Positions 1 through 5,231 of a stretch of DNA of 9,478 bases are shown piece by piece. The stretch spans positions 1 to 9,478 of the forward strand of contig DLXW01000244.1 in the NCBI GenBank assembly GCA_003448685.1. The letters run 5' to 3'. Within the stretch, counting starts at the first letter, position 1, and each line of letters opens with the position of its first letter. The notes under the pieces are model-generated. The model did not search any database. It was given only the letters and a program-made list of their open reading frames with translations, and was not told the DNA's origin. The stretch comes from Cyanothece sp. UBA12306 (lineage in GTDB: Bacteria; Cyanobacteriota; Cyanobacteriia; Cyanobacteriales; Microcystaceae). Made by a program: the position numbers and the translations under genes.

Positions 1-533
1 TGCGCGAAACGATTTTGTTCAAAGGTGATTTGTTCAGAACCTAGTGCTGGTGCGGGAGGCATGGTGACGCTATGGCTATCAGGACCGTGCATCTCGAAGG
101 TTAAACCAGCAGATGGACTTTCCCAACCCCGAATCGGATTATCAGGGTTTTTGGAGCTAAGATAAACTGCTCTCCAATTAAGATCACCACTTGGTTCTAG
201 TATTTTACCCAATTGTAGTTGGGAATCAATAAAAAAATCTCCTTTGTGGGTAGCGATGCGAAACTTTTTAAATTGTTCAGAATCAGCTATTAGGCCAGTA
301 TCATTATGGGGTAATCCTTTGGTAAAAGAACCAACAAAACTTTGATTTTTAAATTTGTCTTCGTCTCCATTATCAATATGTGTAGCTCCACAATCTGTTA
401 GTTGAGCAGCTTTAGCTCTAAGAAGTTTTACTCGCCATTCTCGCAAAACTTTGAGTCCAAAAAAACCTCCGAGAAAAAATTTATTTGCTAGTGGGGATTT
501 TTCTAGATTTTCTCTGTCTAAGAAGTTATCCAT
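1..533 (-). CDS. Vanadium-dependent haloperoxidase, N-terminal part (runs off window edge)
   Basis: The minus strand is open from ATG at 533 to the window edge, giving 177 codons with no stop. An in-frame TAA lies three codons upstream of this ATG, so it is the first possible start. A GAGGA sits 11 nt before it. The protein carries segments that I recognise from algal vanadium bromoperoxidases such as the Corallina enzyme: SFVGSFTKGLPH (about residues 65-76), RGWESPSAGLTF (135-146) and MPPAPAL (158-164). Family members use vanadate and hydrogen peroxide to oxidise halides, which then halogenate organic substrates. The vanadate-binding Lys, Arg and His residues lie in the C-terminal half, outside the window, so activity cannot be judged. 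No signal peptide is evident at the N terminus. The gene lies 103 nt downstream of the phospholipase D-like gene on the same strand, so co-transcription is possible but not shown. Confidence 0.85.
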   Translation of the reverse strand, partial: MDNFLDRENLEKSPLANKFFLGGFFGLKVLREWRVKLLRAKAAQLTDCGATHIDNGDEDKFKNQSFVGSFTKGLPHNDTGLIADSEQFKKFRIATHKGDFFIDSQLQLGKILEPSGDLNWRAVYLSSKNPDNPIRGWESPSAGLTFEMHGPDSHSVTMPPAPALGSEQITFEQNRFA

Positions 534-539
534 CTGAAT

Positions 540-556
540 TTATTTCCTCAAAAACT
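540..556. repeat. 17-bp direct repeat, copy A (haloperoxidase leader)
   Basis: On the minus strand this reads AGTTTTTGAGGAAATAA, identical to 2329-2345. This copy carries the GAGG used as ribosome-binding site of the haloperoxidase gene. Allowing one mismatch, the match extends to 20 bases. Confidence 0.5.
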
Positions 557-582
557 GTTTAAATTTTAAATTATTTTTTGAG
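541..582. repeat. AT-rich inverted repeat upstream of the haloperoxidase
   Basis: CTCAAAAA at 547-554 is the reverse complement of TTTTTGAG at 575-582, with a 20-nt AT-rich loop. It lies in the 5' leader of the haloperoxidase gene and includes its ribosome-binding GAGG. Pairing would mask that site, so a role in translation control is conceivable. The stem is weak and A/T dominated, so this could be chance. Confidence 0.3.
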
Positions 583-636
583 TTACTAGAGAATTATTAA
601 TTTTTTGTAACAACTAAGATAATCTTATCCTTAATT

Positions 637-2274
637 TTACCAAGTAACTTTACCTTCTAACCTTTTAATTTTAGATTTTCCAATTCCAGAGACTCTAGTC
701 AAATCATTGAGGGAAGTAAAGGGTTTTTGACGACGTTCTTCAATAATTTTTTGGGCAATTTTTTCCCCAATACCTGGTAAACTTTCTAGTTCAGCTTGAC
801 TAGCAAGATTAAGGTTAATTATTTTATCAGTATGACGAGAAGATTTTCTTGTTGAAAAACTAGGACAAATTTGAGCATCTTTGGCGATTTTTTGCTCCAG
901 AAAATTAGGTAATCCTAATTTAGCGTTACTATATAATCTTTCAAATTCTCGTTGATAATGAGCAGCAATAATTGGATTTTCAATAATTAATAATGTCTCA
1001 TCATTTTGACGATTAGCTGATTGAGACCAATTATGAGAACCAGTAATAATCAAATTTTGATCAATAATAGCAAATTTATGATGGAGTTTATCGCCTGTTT
1101 CTAACTCAGGAACCCCCGCGCTATCAATTGGATTAACCCAGGGTTGATTATCGGTTTCATATTGACAATTGTCACTCAAAGCAACTCCTAATATATCTAA
1201 AACTTCGCTATAGCTACGAAAAGCAAATTCAGAATCAACTAATGCTCTAATTTGTAATCCTTGATTATGTTTCTTTTCTAAGGTATTAACTAATTTTTGT
1301 TCACTCCAAACAAACAATGCCAAATCAACAGATTGATAGCTACGATTTAAAGTCTTATTGATTAATCCGTTAGTGGTATTATGCCAATCATCTTTGGTAG
1401 AATTAGGGGAAAATTTTAGAGTAACTATTGAGTTACCCACTGTAAAATTTTTAGGCGATCGCGCTCTTTTTTTGACTCCAAATTTACTATCAAGTTTTCC
1501 CCCAACTCCATCTCCCCACATCAAATTAAATTCTTCGGTAAAAGCTCGAGCAATTTCTGCTGAATTAATCTTAAGTAAATTATTAGCGTTACCCCTAGTT
1601 AAAGATTTATCTAAATCTCCATGGGTTCCACTAGGAGTAAAATTAACCGAACCTGTAATTACTATCTTATTATCTATTACCATAAATTTATGGTGCATTA
1701 AACCGCTTCCCTTAGAACCATCAGCAGTATCATCAATAATAGGAATTTTGGCACCATTTAGGATACTCAGAGTATCTCGATTACTAATTTCTTTTTGATT
1801 GATAATTCCATCATTATTAATATCAATAAATTTCAATAAACTTTGGTAATGTTTTTTTTCTCTTTCTGTTTTGTAATTAAAATCATCGTTAGTTAATTTA
1901 CTTAAAGAAAAATTATAATTATTTTCTAAGATTATTCTAACTTCTACTCCTTTTTTTGATTGCTTTACTAAAGCTTTAGCTACACCAGGTAAACGAAATT
2001 CCTGAACTGCAATATCAATAGTATTAGTCGCAGATTGAATGCTATCAATTAAGATTTGTTCTAGATTATCTCCCGAACGCATAAAATTGCGATAAGGTTC
2101 TTTATAATTAGCATTTTGAGCTTGATTATGGTTAAAATAAACTTGAATTAAAGGATCTTGTGGTAAAGGCTTTGGACGCTCAATCTTAACTGTTGATCGG
2201 CAAGAATAGAGTACCCATAATCCCATAATTAATAGGGACAATTTAATCGTATTAAGCCAATGAAATTTTCTCAT
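637..2274 (-). CDS. Phospholipase D-like lipoprotein nuclease with EF-hand loop and ComEA-like HhH tail
   Basis: This is a complete 545-residue protein. Residues 1-25 form a lipoprotein signal peptide: K/R start, hydrophobic core, lipobox L22-Y23-S24-C25. It should therefore be exported and lipid-anchored. Two full HKD catalytic motifs are present: H194-x-K196-x4-D201 with GSVNF at 208-212, and H398-x-K400-x4-D405 with GSHNW at 412-416. One chain thus supplies both halves of a PLD active site. An EF-hand or dockerin-like loop, D151-x-N153-x-D155-G156-x6-E162, is inserted before the first HKD. Residues 485-545 form a ComEA-type double helix-hairpin-helix (LPGIG 499-503, VSGIG 528-532), which usually binds DNA without sequence specificity. 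Together these favour a calcium-responsive surface nuclease over a lipase, but substrate is inferred. The start is ATG at 2274, with a weak AGG about 9 nt upstream. A tail-less PLD homologue involved in lipid turnover remains the main alternative. Confidence 0.9.
   Translation of the reverse strand: MRKFHWLNTIKLSLLIMGLWVLYSCRSTVKIERPKPLPQDPLIQVYFNHNQAQNANYKEPYRNFMRSGDNLEQILIDSIQSATNTIDIAVQEFRLPGVAKALVKQSKKGVEVRIILENNYNFSLSKLTNDDFNYKTEREKKHYQSLLKFIDINNDGIINQKEISNRDTLSILNGAKIPIIDDTADGSKGSGLMHHKFMVIDNKIVITGSVNFTPSGTHGDLDKSLTRGNANNLLKINSAEIARAFTEEFNLMWGDGVGGKLDSKFGVKKRARSPKNFTVGNSIVTLKFSPNSTKDDWHNTTNGLINKTLNRSYQSVDLALFVWSEQKLVNTLEKKHNQGLQIRALVDSEFAFRSYSEVLDILGVALSDNCQYETDNQPWVNPIDSAGVPELETGDKLHHKFAIIDQNLIITGSHNWSQSANRQNDETLLIIENPIIAAHYQREFERLYSNAKLGLPNFLEQKIAKDAQICPSFSTRKSSRHTDKIINLNLASQAELESLPGIGEKIAQKIIEERRQKPFTSLNDLTRVSGIGKSKIKRLEGKVTW
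1455..1462. repeat. HIP1 octamer
   Basis: GCGATCGC, the highly iterated palindrome of cyanobacterial genomes, lies inside the PLD-like gene. A second exact copy is at 2455-2462 in the first codons of the EcfT-like gene. Confidence 0.8.
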
Positions 2275-2328
2275 AAAAATGACCTATTATATTGCCAATC
2301 AAATTAATATTTAATTAGTGAAAATTAA

Positions 2329-2345
2329 TTATTTCCTCAAAAACT
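2329..2345. repeat. 17-bp direct repeat, copy B (upstream of PLD-like gene)
   Basis: This is an exact second copy of the 17-mer at 540-556, same orientation. It lies about 55 nt upstream of the ATG of the PLD-like gene. No start codon follows it at ribosome-binding distance, so here it cannot act as a Shine-Dalgarno site. Confidence 0.5.
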
Positions 2346-2387
2346 ATTACTAAGTAAAGTCTAACAATCTTGTCTAGAAGAAAAAAC

Positions 2388-2415
2388 TTCAAACAGTAAT
2401 TAACCATGATACAAT
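2388..2415 (+). promoter_or_regulatory. Candidate promoter of the EcfT-like gene
   Basis: TTCAAA at 2388-2393 (4 of 6 matches to TTGACA) and TACAAT at 2410-2415 (5 of 6 matches to TATAAT) are separated by 16 nt. They lie about 30 nt before the ATG at 2444. There is no clear Shine-Dalgarno site. In the same 169-bp divergent gap, a minus-strand TATAAT at 2291-2286 lies only 11 nt before the PLD-like start and would leave almost no leader, so it is less convincing. Confidence 0.35.
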
Positions 2416-2443
2416 AATTATCTTTGAGAATAATGATTTAAGT

Positions 2444-3316
2444 ATGGATTTACTGCGATCGCTTCCCATCGGACTTTACCTAGAAAAACCGATTACTTGG
2501 CTACATAAACTCGATCCTAGGGTTAAATTAGCCTGGTTAATGACATTCTTAGCAGCCCCCATCTTAGCTAACCCTATTTGGCGACTGGGAATTGTTGGTA
2601 TCTTAATTTTGTTGACTGTAGCTGCTTGTATTCCCTTACGGGTTTGGCGACAACAGATGGGGTGGTTAATTATTCTTTCAATTCTTATTTTTATAATCAC
2701 ACTAATTGCCCCTGATGGTTTGCCAGTAAATTCACAACCAAGACTTCCAGAAAGCAATTTTTCTTTGCCCCAACCTACAGATTATAATTACGTTTTATTC
2801 AATCAAGGAAGACTAATTACAAGACGTTCTCTAGAATTAGCAATCCGTATTAGTACTCTTATTTTTATTTTAATTTATAGCACTAATCTTTATCTTTTAA
2901 CAACTGCTCCAGAAGAAATTACAGCAGGATTAGAAGAGTTATTAGAACCATTACGTCGCTTCAAAATACCCATTACCGAAATTTTGTTAACTTTAACCCT
3001 TTCCTTACGGTTTATCCCTTTAGTTTTGGAAGAAATCCAAAATTTAGCCCGTTCGATTAGGACTAGAGCAATTAATTGGAATAAATTGGGTATTAAACGT
3101 AGTTTGCAAGTCTGGTTAATCGTCGTTGAAAAATTATTAGAAAATCTGTTAATGCGGGCTGAAGAAATTGCCATAGCCATGGAAGTGAGGGGTTTTACCA
3201 ATCCAAATGAACATCAAGTGCAATGGCATCAATTACGTTTAATTCGATGGGATTGGATTGCTTTAGTTATTTTAATTCCTTTTTGGGGAGTAAGATTTGT
3301 CTGGGGAGGAATGTAA
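2444..3316 (+). CDS. EcfT/CbiQ-family energy-coupling factor transmembrane protein
   Basis: This 290-residue polytopic membrane protein has hydrophobic segments at about 28-42, 46-65, 73-90, 131-152, 178-193 and 270-287. The opening (LPIGLYLEKPITWLHKLDPR) and the cytoplasmic coupling region mark it as the cyanobacterial branch of the EcfT/CbiQ family, which also has a chloroplast relative (ABCI12). T components join a substrate-binding S subunit to a pair of EcfA ATPases in vitamin or metal-ion importers. The second coupling motif, A245-M-E-V-R249-G250, fits the family's A-x3-R-G. The first, usually A-R-G, reads T-R-A near 207-209. No S or A component is encoded nearby, so the substrate cannot be told. 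The ATG is preceded by weak signals only. A HIP1 octamer lies at 2455-2462 in the first codons. Transcription probably ends at the hairpin 3347-3394. Confidence 0.88.
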   Translation: MDLLRSLPIGLYLEKPITWLHKLDPRVKLAWLMTFLAAPILANPIWRLGIVGILILLTVAACIPLRVWRQQMGWLIILSILIFIITLIAPDGLPVNSQPRLPESNFSLPQPTDYNYVLFNQGRLITRRSLELAIRISTLIFILIYSTNLYLLTTAPEEITAGLEELLEPLRRFKIPITEILLTLTLSLRFIPLVLEEIQNLARSIRTRAINWNKLGIKRSLQVWLIVVEKLLENLLMRAEEIAIAMEVRGFTNPNEHQVQWHQLRLIRWDWIALVILIPFWGVRFVWGGM

Positions 3317-3346
3317 ATTAACGAAATTTTTCTGATAACTAATTAT

Positions 3347-3394
3347 TTAATCGGGAAGGAAATTATAGTTTTTAGTTACTTTCCTTCCGACTAA
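3347..3394. terminator. Bidirectional terminator between convergent EcfT-like gene and hpnH
   Basis: The left arm TCGGGAAGGAAA (3351-3362) pairs with TTTCCTTCCGA (3380-3390), giving 11 base pairs with one bulged G. Extra TTA/TAA pairs at the base follow one mismatch. The loop is about 17 nt. It is the only GC-containing stem in the 84-bp gap between two stop codons facing each other, so it can serve both genes. Neither side has a long U run, so termination efficiency is uncertain. Confidence 0.7.
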
Positions 3395-3400
3395 ACTAAA

Positions 3401-4417
3401 CTAAGCACTAAATAAACTTTCTAAAGCTCTTCCCATATTAGCTGGATTCATTGCATCCACTGCTGCGGTAGGTTCATAACCACAATGCACCATGCAATCG
3501 GCACATTTTGGATTACCACTCTTACGTCCATAATTATCCCAATTAGTTTCTTCTAAAAGTTCTTTAAAAGTTTTATAGTGTCCCTCATTGAGTAAATAAC
3601 AAGGTTTTTGCCAACCCAAAACACTATAACTAGGACTACCCCAAGGAGTACATTCATAATCTTTTTCCCCTAAGAGGAAATCTAAAAATAGAGGGTTATG
3701 ATTAAAATTCCAGCGTTTTTTACCAGACTTCCAAGGACTGAGAATTTCCCGAAATAATGCCTTAGTTTGTTCGAGTTTCAGAAAATGATCTTGATCGGGG
3801 GCCCATTCGTAACTATAGCCTGGGGAAATCATCATACCGTCAGTATCTAAAGTTTCAAGAAAATCAAAAAATTCCTGCATTTCTTGAGGATCTACTCCTT
3901 CAAAAACCGTTGTATTAGTAGTTACTCGAAAACCTTGATTTTTGGCAGCCCGAATACCTTGAATTGCCTTATCAAAAACTCCTTGACGATCAACACATTT
4001 ATCATGGTGTTCTCGCAACCCATCGAGATGAACACTAAAGGTTAAATAAGGAGAGGGTTCAAATTTGTGAAGACTTTTTTCTAGTAAAATTGCATTAGTA
4101 CACAAATAAACAAATTTTTTGCGTTCTACTAATCCTTGAACAATTTGATCAATTTGGGGGTGTAATAAGGGTTCTCCCCCAGGAATAGACACCACAGGAG
4201 CGCCACATTCTTCAACCGCAGCAAAACATTCTTCGGGACTCAAATTGCGGGTTAGAATTTCCGGTGGATGTTGGATTTTTCCACAGCCTGAACAAGCTAA
4301 ATTACAGCGAAATAGGGGTTCTAACATCAATACTAGAGGAAAGCGTTGACGACCGGCTAAACGCTGACTAATAATATAAGTCCCAACTTTAAGTGCTTGT
4401 CGTAATTGAACAGCCAT
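3401..4417 (-). CDS. hpnH: HpnH, radical SAM adenosylhopane synthase
   Basis: The protein is 338 residues from ATG at 4417 (residue numbers below count from the GTG 12 nt upstream; subtract 4). It has the radical SAM cluster motif C42-x3-C46-x2-C49 inside the hallmark [17 protein letters not shown], then GGEP at 84-87 and a C-terminal C309-x2-C312-x3-C316. HpnH adds a 5'-deoxyadenosyl radical from SAM to diploptene to make adenosylhopane, the first step of C35 hopanoid side-chain building. The Cys in VYLCTN (C110) sits where the family is reported to hold its hydrogen-donor cysteine; I recall this rather than having aligned it. I prefer the ATG: family members begin M-A-V/I-x-L/F-x-Q-A. The GTG at 4429 has AGG only 1 nt away, whereas the ATG has GAG about 9 nt upstream. 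No other hopanoid gene is in the window, as is common in cyanobacteria. Confidence 0.93.
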   Translation of the reverse strand: MAVQLRQALKVGTYIISQRLAGRQRFPLVLMLEPLFRCNLACSGCGKIQHPPEILTRNLSPEECFAAVEECGAPVVSIPGGEPLLHPQIDQIVQGLVERKKFVYLCTNAILLEKSLHKFEPSPYLTFSVHLDGLREHHDKCVDRQGVFDKAIQGIRAAKNQGFRVTTNTTVFEGVDPQEMQEFFDFLETLDTDGMMISPGYSYEWAPDQDHFLKLEQTKALFREILSPWKSGKKRWNFNHNPLFLDFLLGEKDYECTPWGSPSYSVLGWQKPCYLLNEGHYKTFKELLEETNWDNYGRKSGNPKCADCMVHCGYEPTAAVDAMNPANMGRALESLFSA

Positions 4418-4455
4418 AAATTTTCTCACACCTTTGGATTAATTGCCCTATAGTT

Positions 4456-4490
4456 TAGACGCTCTTGCGTCTATGTTGATGACGCGAGAC
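4456..4490 (-). promoter_or_regulatory. Hairpin with competing partner in the hpnH leader
   Basis: TAGACGC (4456-4462) and GCGTCTA (4467-4473) form a perfect 7-bp stem around a TCTT loop. The same GCGTC (4467-4471) can instead pair with a second GACGC at 4481-4485. The two stems exclude each other. If the promoter at 4515-4523 is used, both lie in the untranslated leader of hpnH, 40-75 nt before its ATG. Neither stem is followed by a U run, so a terminator is unlikely; an operator or a leader switch is possible. Confidence 0.4.
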
Positions 4491-4514
4491 TTCTAGTTCA
4501 TAGGCAGTTAGTAG

Positions 4515-4523
4515 ATTATAGCA
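4515..4523 (-). promoter_or_regulatory. hpnH: Extended -10 promoter toward hpnH
   Basis: The minus strand reads TGCTATAAT, a perfect extended -10 (TGnTATAAT). No good -35 is present at the right distance, which extended -10 promoters often tolerate. The start of transcription would fall near 4508, giving an hpnH leader of about 90 nt. It abuts the large inverted repeat at 4525. Confidence 0.5.
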
Positions 4524-4524
4524 A

Positions 4525-4599
4525 GATCAGATCTTTTGAGTGGGTGTGAGGAGAATTTTTCCTTTGATGCTTACTGAAAACTCCTCTTAAAATCTGATC
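4525..4599. repeat. Long imperfect inverted repeat, unidentified
   Basis: The outer arms GATCAGAT (4525-4532) and ATCTGATC (4592-4599) are perfect. Inner arms GAGGAG (4548-4553) and CTCCTC (4581-4586) are also perfect, and TTTTC/GAAAA adds pairs after a two-base bulge. The whole 75-nt element folds into one interrupted hairpin on either strand. It encodes nothing. It may be a small RNA, an operator array, or a degraded non-autonomous element; no target-site duplication is evident. Confidence 0.4.
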
Positions 4600-4677
4600 C
4601 CAAACATATTGCGCTTTCAAAAGTCAGGAAAAGGACTCATTTATTTTTGCTCATTCATTCAACTTAGTATAACTAGA

Positions 4678-4693
4678 TAAATCTTAAGATTTA
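4678..4693. promoter_or_regulatory. 16-bp perfect palindrome, possible operator
   Basis: TAAATCTTAAGATTTA is its own reverse complement. It lies about 20 bp upstream of the TATAAT at 4712-4717, a usual place for an activator or repressor dimer site. A wider pair, TTCAACT at 4658-4664 and AGTTGAA at 4693-4699, partly overlaps it. The base composition is AT-rich, so chance cannot be excluded. Confidence 0.35.
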
Positions 4694-4711
4694 GTTGAAG
4701 CAATCCCATTT

Positions 4712-4717
4712 TATAAT
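4712..4717 (+). promoter_or_regulatory. Candidate -10 box for the basic repeat protein gene
   Basis: A consensus TATAAT stands 66 nt before the ATG at 4784, without a clear -35. A second candidate, TTGTAG (4722-4727) with TATAAG (4745-4750) at 17-nt spacing, lies closer and has a better -35 layout. One of the two probably drives the gene. Confidence 0.4.
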
Positions 4718-4783
4718 GAAATTGTAGGGTATTTTAATCATTGTTATAAGGATTGTCATTTGTTAATTTATTAGGACAAAAAA

Positions 4784-5152
4784 ATGAAGAATAATTCGTT
4801 AATTATTGCGATCGGGTTGGCTATATTGATAGGTAGTGTTAATCACGAAGCTAATGCAAGACCTCTTCGATTTAGATCCAATATTAATCCAGGTATCTCA
4901 AGAACTCTTATTGTTCCTGATAGTGGGAGAGGCAGTTCTAAATATCCTCAAATTAGAAGGTCAAGATTAGGGTATTCCAATAGAGGGAGAGCCAGATCAG
5001 GATATATCAATAGGGGAAGAATCAGATCAAACCATATCAATAGGGGGAGAGTCAGGTTCGGTTATACTAATGGAGGTAGAGGCCGGTCTAGCTATAGTAA
5101 TAGGGGGAGAACAAGATCTGTCTACGGAACATATAATAATCATAGAAGGTAA
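4784..5152 (+). CDS. Small secreted Arg-rich tandem-repeat protein, function unknown
   Basis: I do not recognise this 122-residue protein. Residues 1-25 are a good Sec signal peptide (MKNN, hydrophobic 6-18, A-N-A cleavage before R26). AGGA ends 7 nt before the ATG, a strong ribosome-binding site that fixes the start. The mature chain of about 97 residues is extremely basic: it is full of Arg, has a single Asp (D46) and no Glu. Residues 63-112 are five tandem 10-residue units of the form G-Y-x-N-R-G-R-x-R-S. Such composition predicts a disordered, polycationic chain outside the cytoplasmic membrane. It has no Cys and no catalytic-looking motif. It lies 79 bp upstream of polysaccharide genes on the same strand. 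Binding to acidic polysaccharide, envelope or DNA is an inference from charge and place only. A chance open frame is unlikely, given the signal peptide and ribosome-binding site. Confidence 0.8.
   Translation: MKNNSLIIAIGLAILIGSVNHEANARPLRFRSNINPGISRTLIVPDSGRGSSKYPQIRRSRLGYSNRGRARSGYINRGRIRSNHINRGRVRFGYTNGGRGRSSYSNRGRTRSVYGTYNNHRR
4970..5119 (+). repeat. Five 30-bp coding tandem repeats
   Basis: Units begin at 4970, 5000, 5030, 5060 and 5090, in frame. The best-kept part is an AATAGGGGGAGA-like core in each unit, followed by a variable codon and an AGA/AGG Arg codon. Arg is encoded by AGA or AGG in nearly all core positions (one CGG at R101). This suggests the array grew by duplication of one unit rather than by convergence. 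Confidence 0.85.
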
Positions 5153-5214
5153 GAAAACTATGGTTATTGTAAATGAAGAGCTTAACCTTCCTTAAGTTGT
5201 TAGGTTCAATTTTC

Positions 5215-5222
5215 TGTATACT
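5215..5222 (+). promoter_or_regulatory. Candidate -10 of the hpsL-like operon
   Basis: TGTATACT contains TATACT (5 of 6 consensus matches) preceded by TG. Transcription would begin near 5229, almost at the TTG start of the next gene but about 33 nt before its ATG at 5262. A small CTTAA/TTAAG dyad (5181-5196) lies upstream. If this box is used, the ATG start becomes likelier. The -35 match is poor. Confidence 0.3.
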
Positions 5223-5231
5223 AAAGGTGAC

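Larger units (their letters stand above)
4418..4783. other. Structured 366-bp divergent intergenic region
   Basis: No plausible protein gene is seen between hpnH (minus) and the basic repeat protein (plus). The region holds, in order, a hairpin with an alternative pairing partner (4456-4490), an extended -10 box reading toward hpnH (4515-4523), a long imperfect inverted repeat (4525-4599), a 16-bp palindrome (4678-4693) and two -10-like boxes reading toward the basic protein gene (4712-4717, 4745-4750). The segment 4600-4655 shows nothing I recognise. Its slightly higher GC in 4456-4490 stands out from the surroundings. Confidence 0.6.

Noticed and set aside
615..627. TAAGAT-A-ATCTTA dyad after the PLD-like gene as a terminator
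   Set aside because: The centre is too short for a stable loop and the stem is AT-rich, so a terminator or operator cannot be supported.
1358..1798. Open frame of 146 codons on the plus strand
   Set aside because: It lies wholly opposite the PLD-like gene, whose HKD motif region it mirrors, and shows no family signature or ribosome-binding site.
2476..3201. Two open frames on the minus strand (2476-2757 and 2890-3201)
   Set aside because: Both are antisense shadows of the EcfT-like gene, with low-complexity translations and no start signals.
4427..4429. GTG as the start of hpnH
   Set aside because: AGG is only 1 nt away, and the four extra residues are not expected in the family; ATG at 4417 has better spacing and the usual opening.
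4525..4599. Intact insertion sequence or MITE
   Set aside because: There is no transposase, no clear flanking target duplication, and the arms are interrupted; kept only as an unexplained inverted repeat.
4970..5119. Regular 30-bp repeats as a possible CRISPR array
   Set aside because: The units are directly adjacent with no spacers, are in frame within a signal-peptide-bearing gene, and vary mainly at chosen codon positions.
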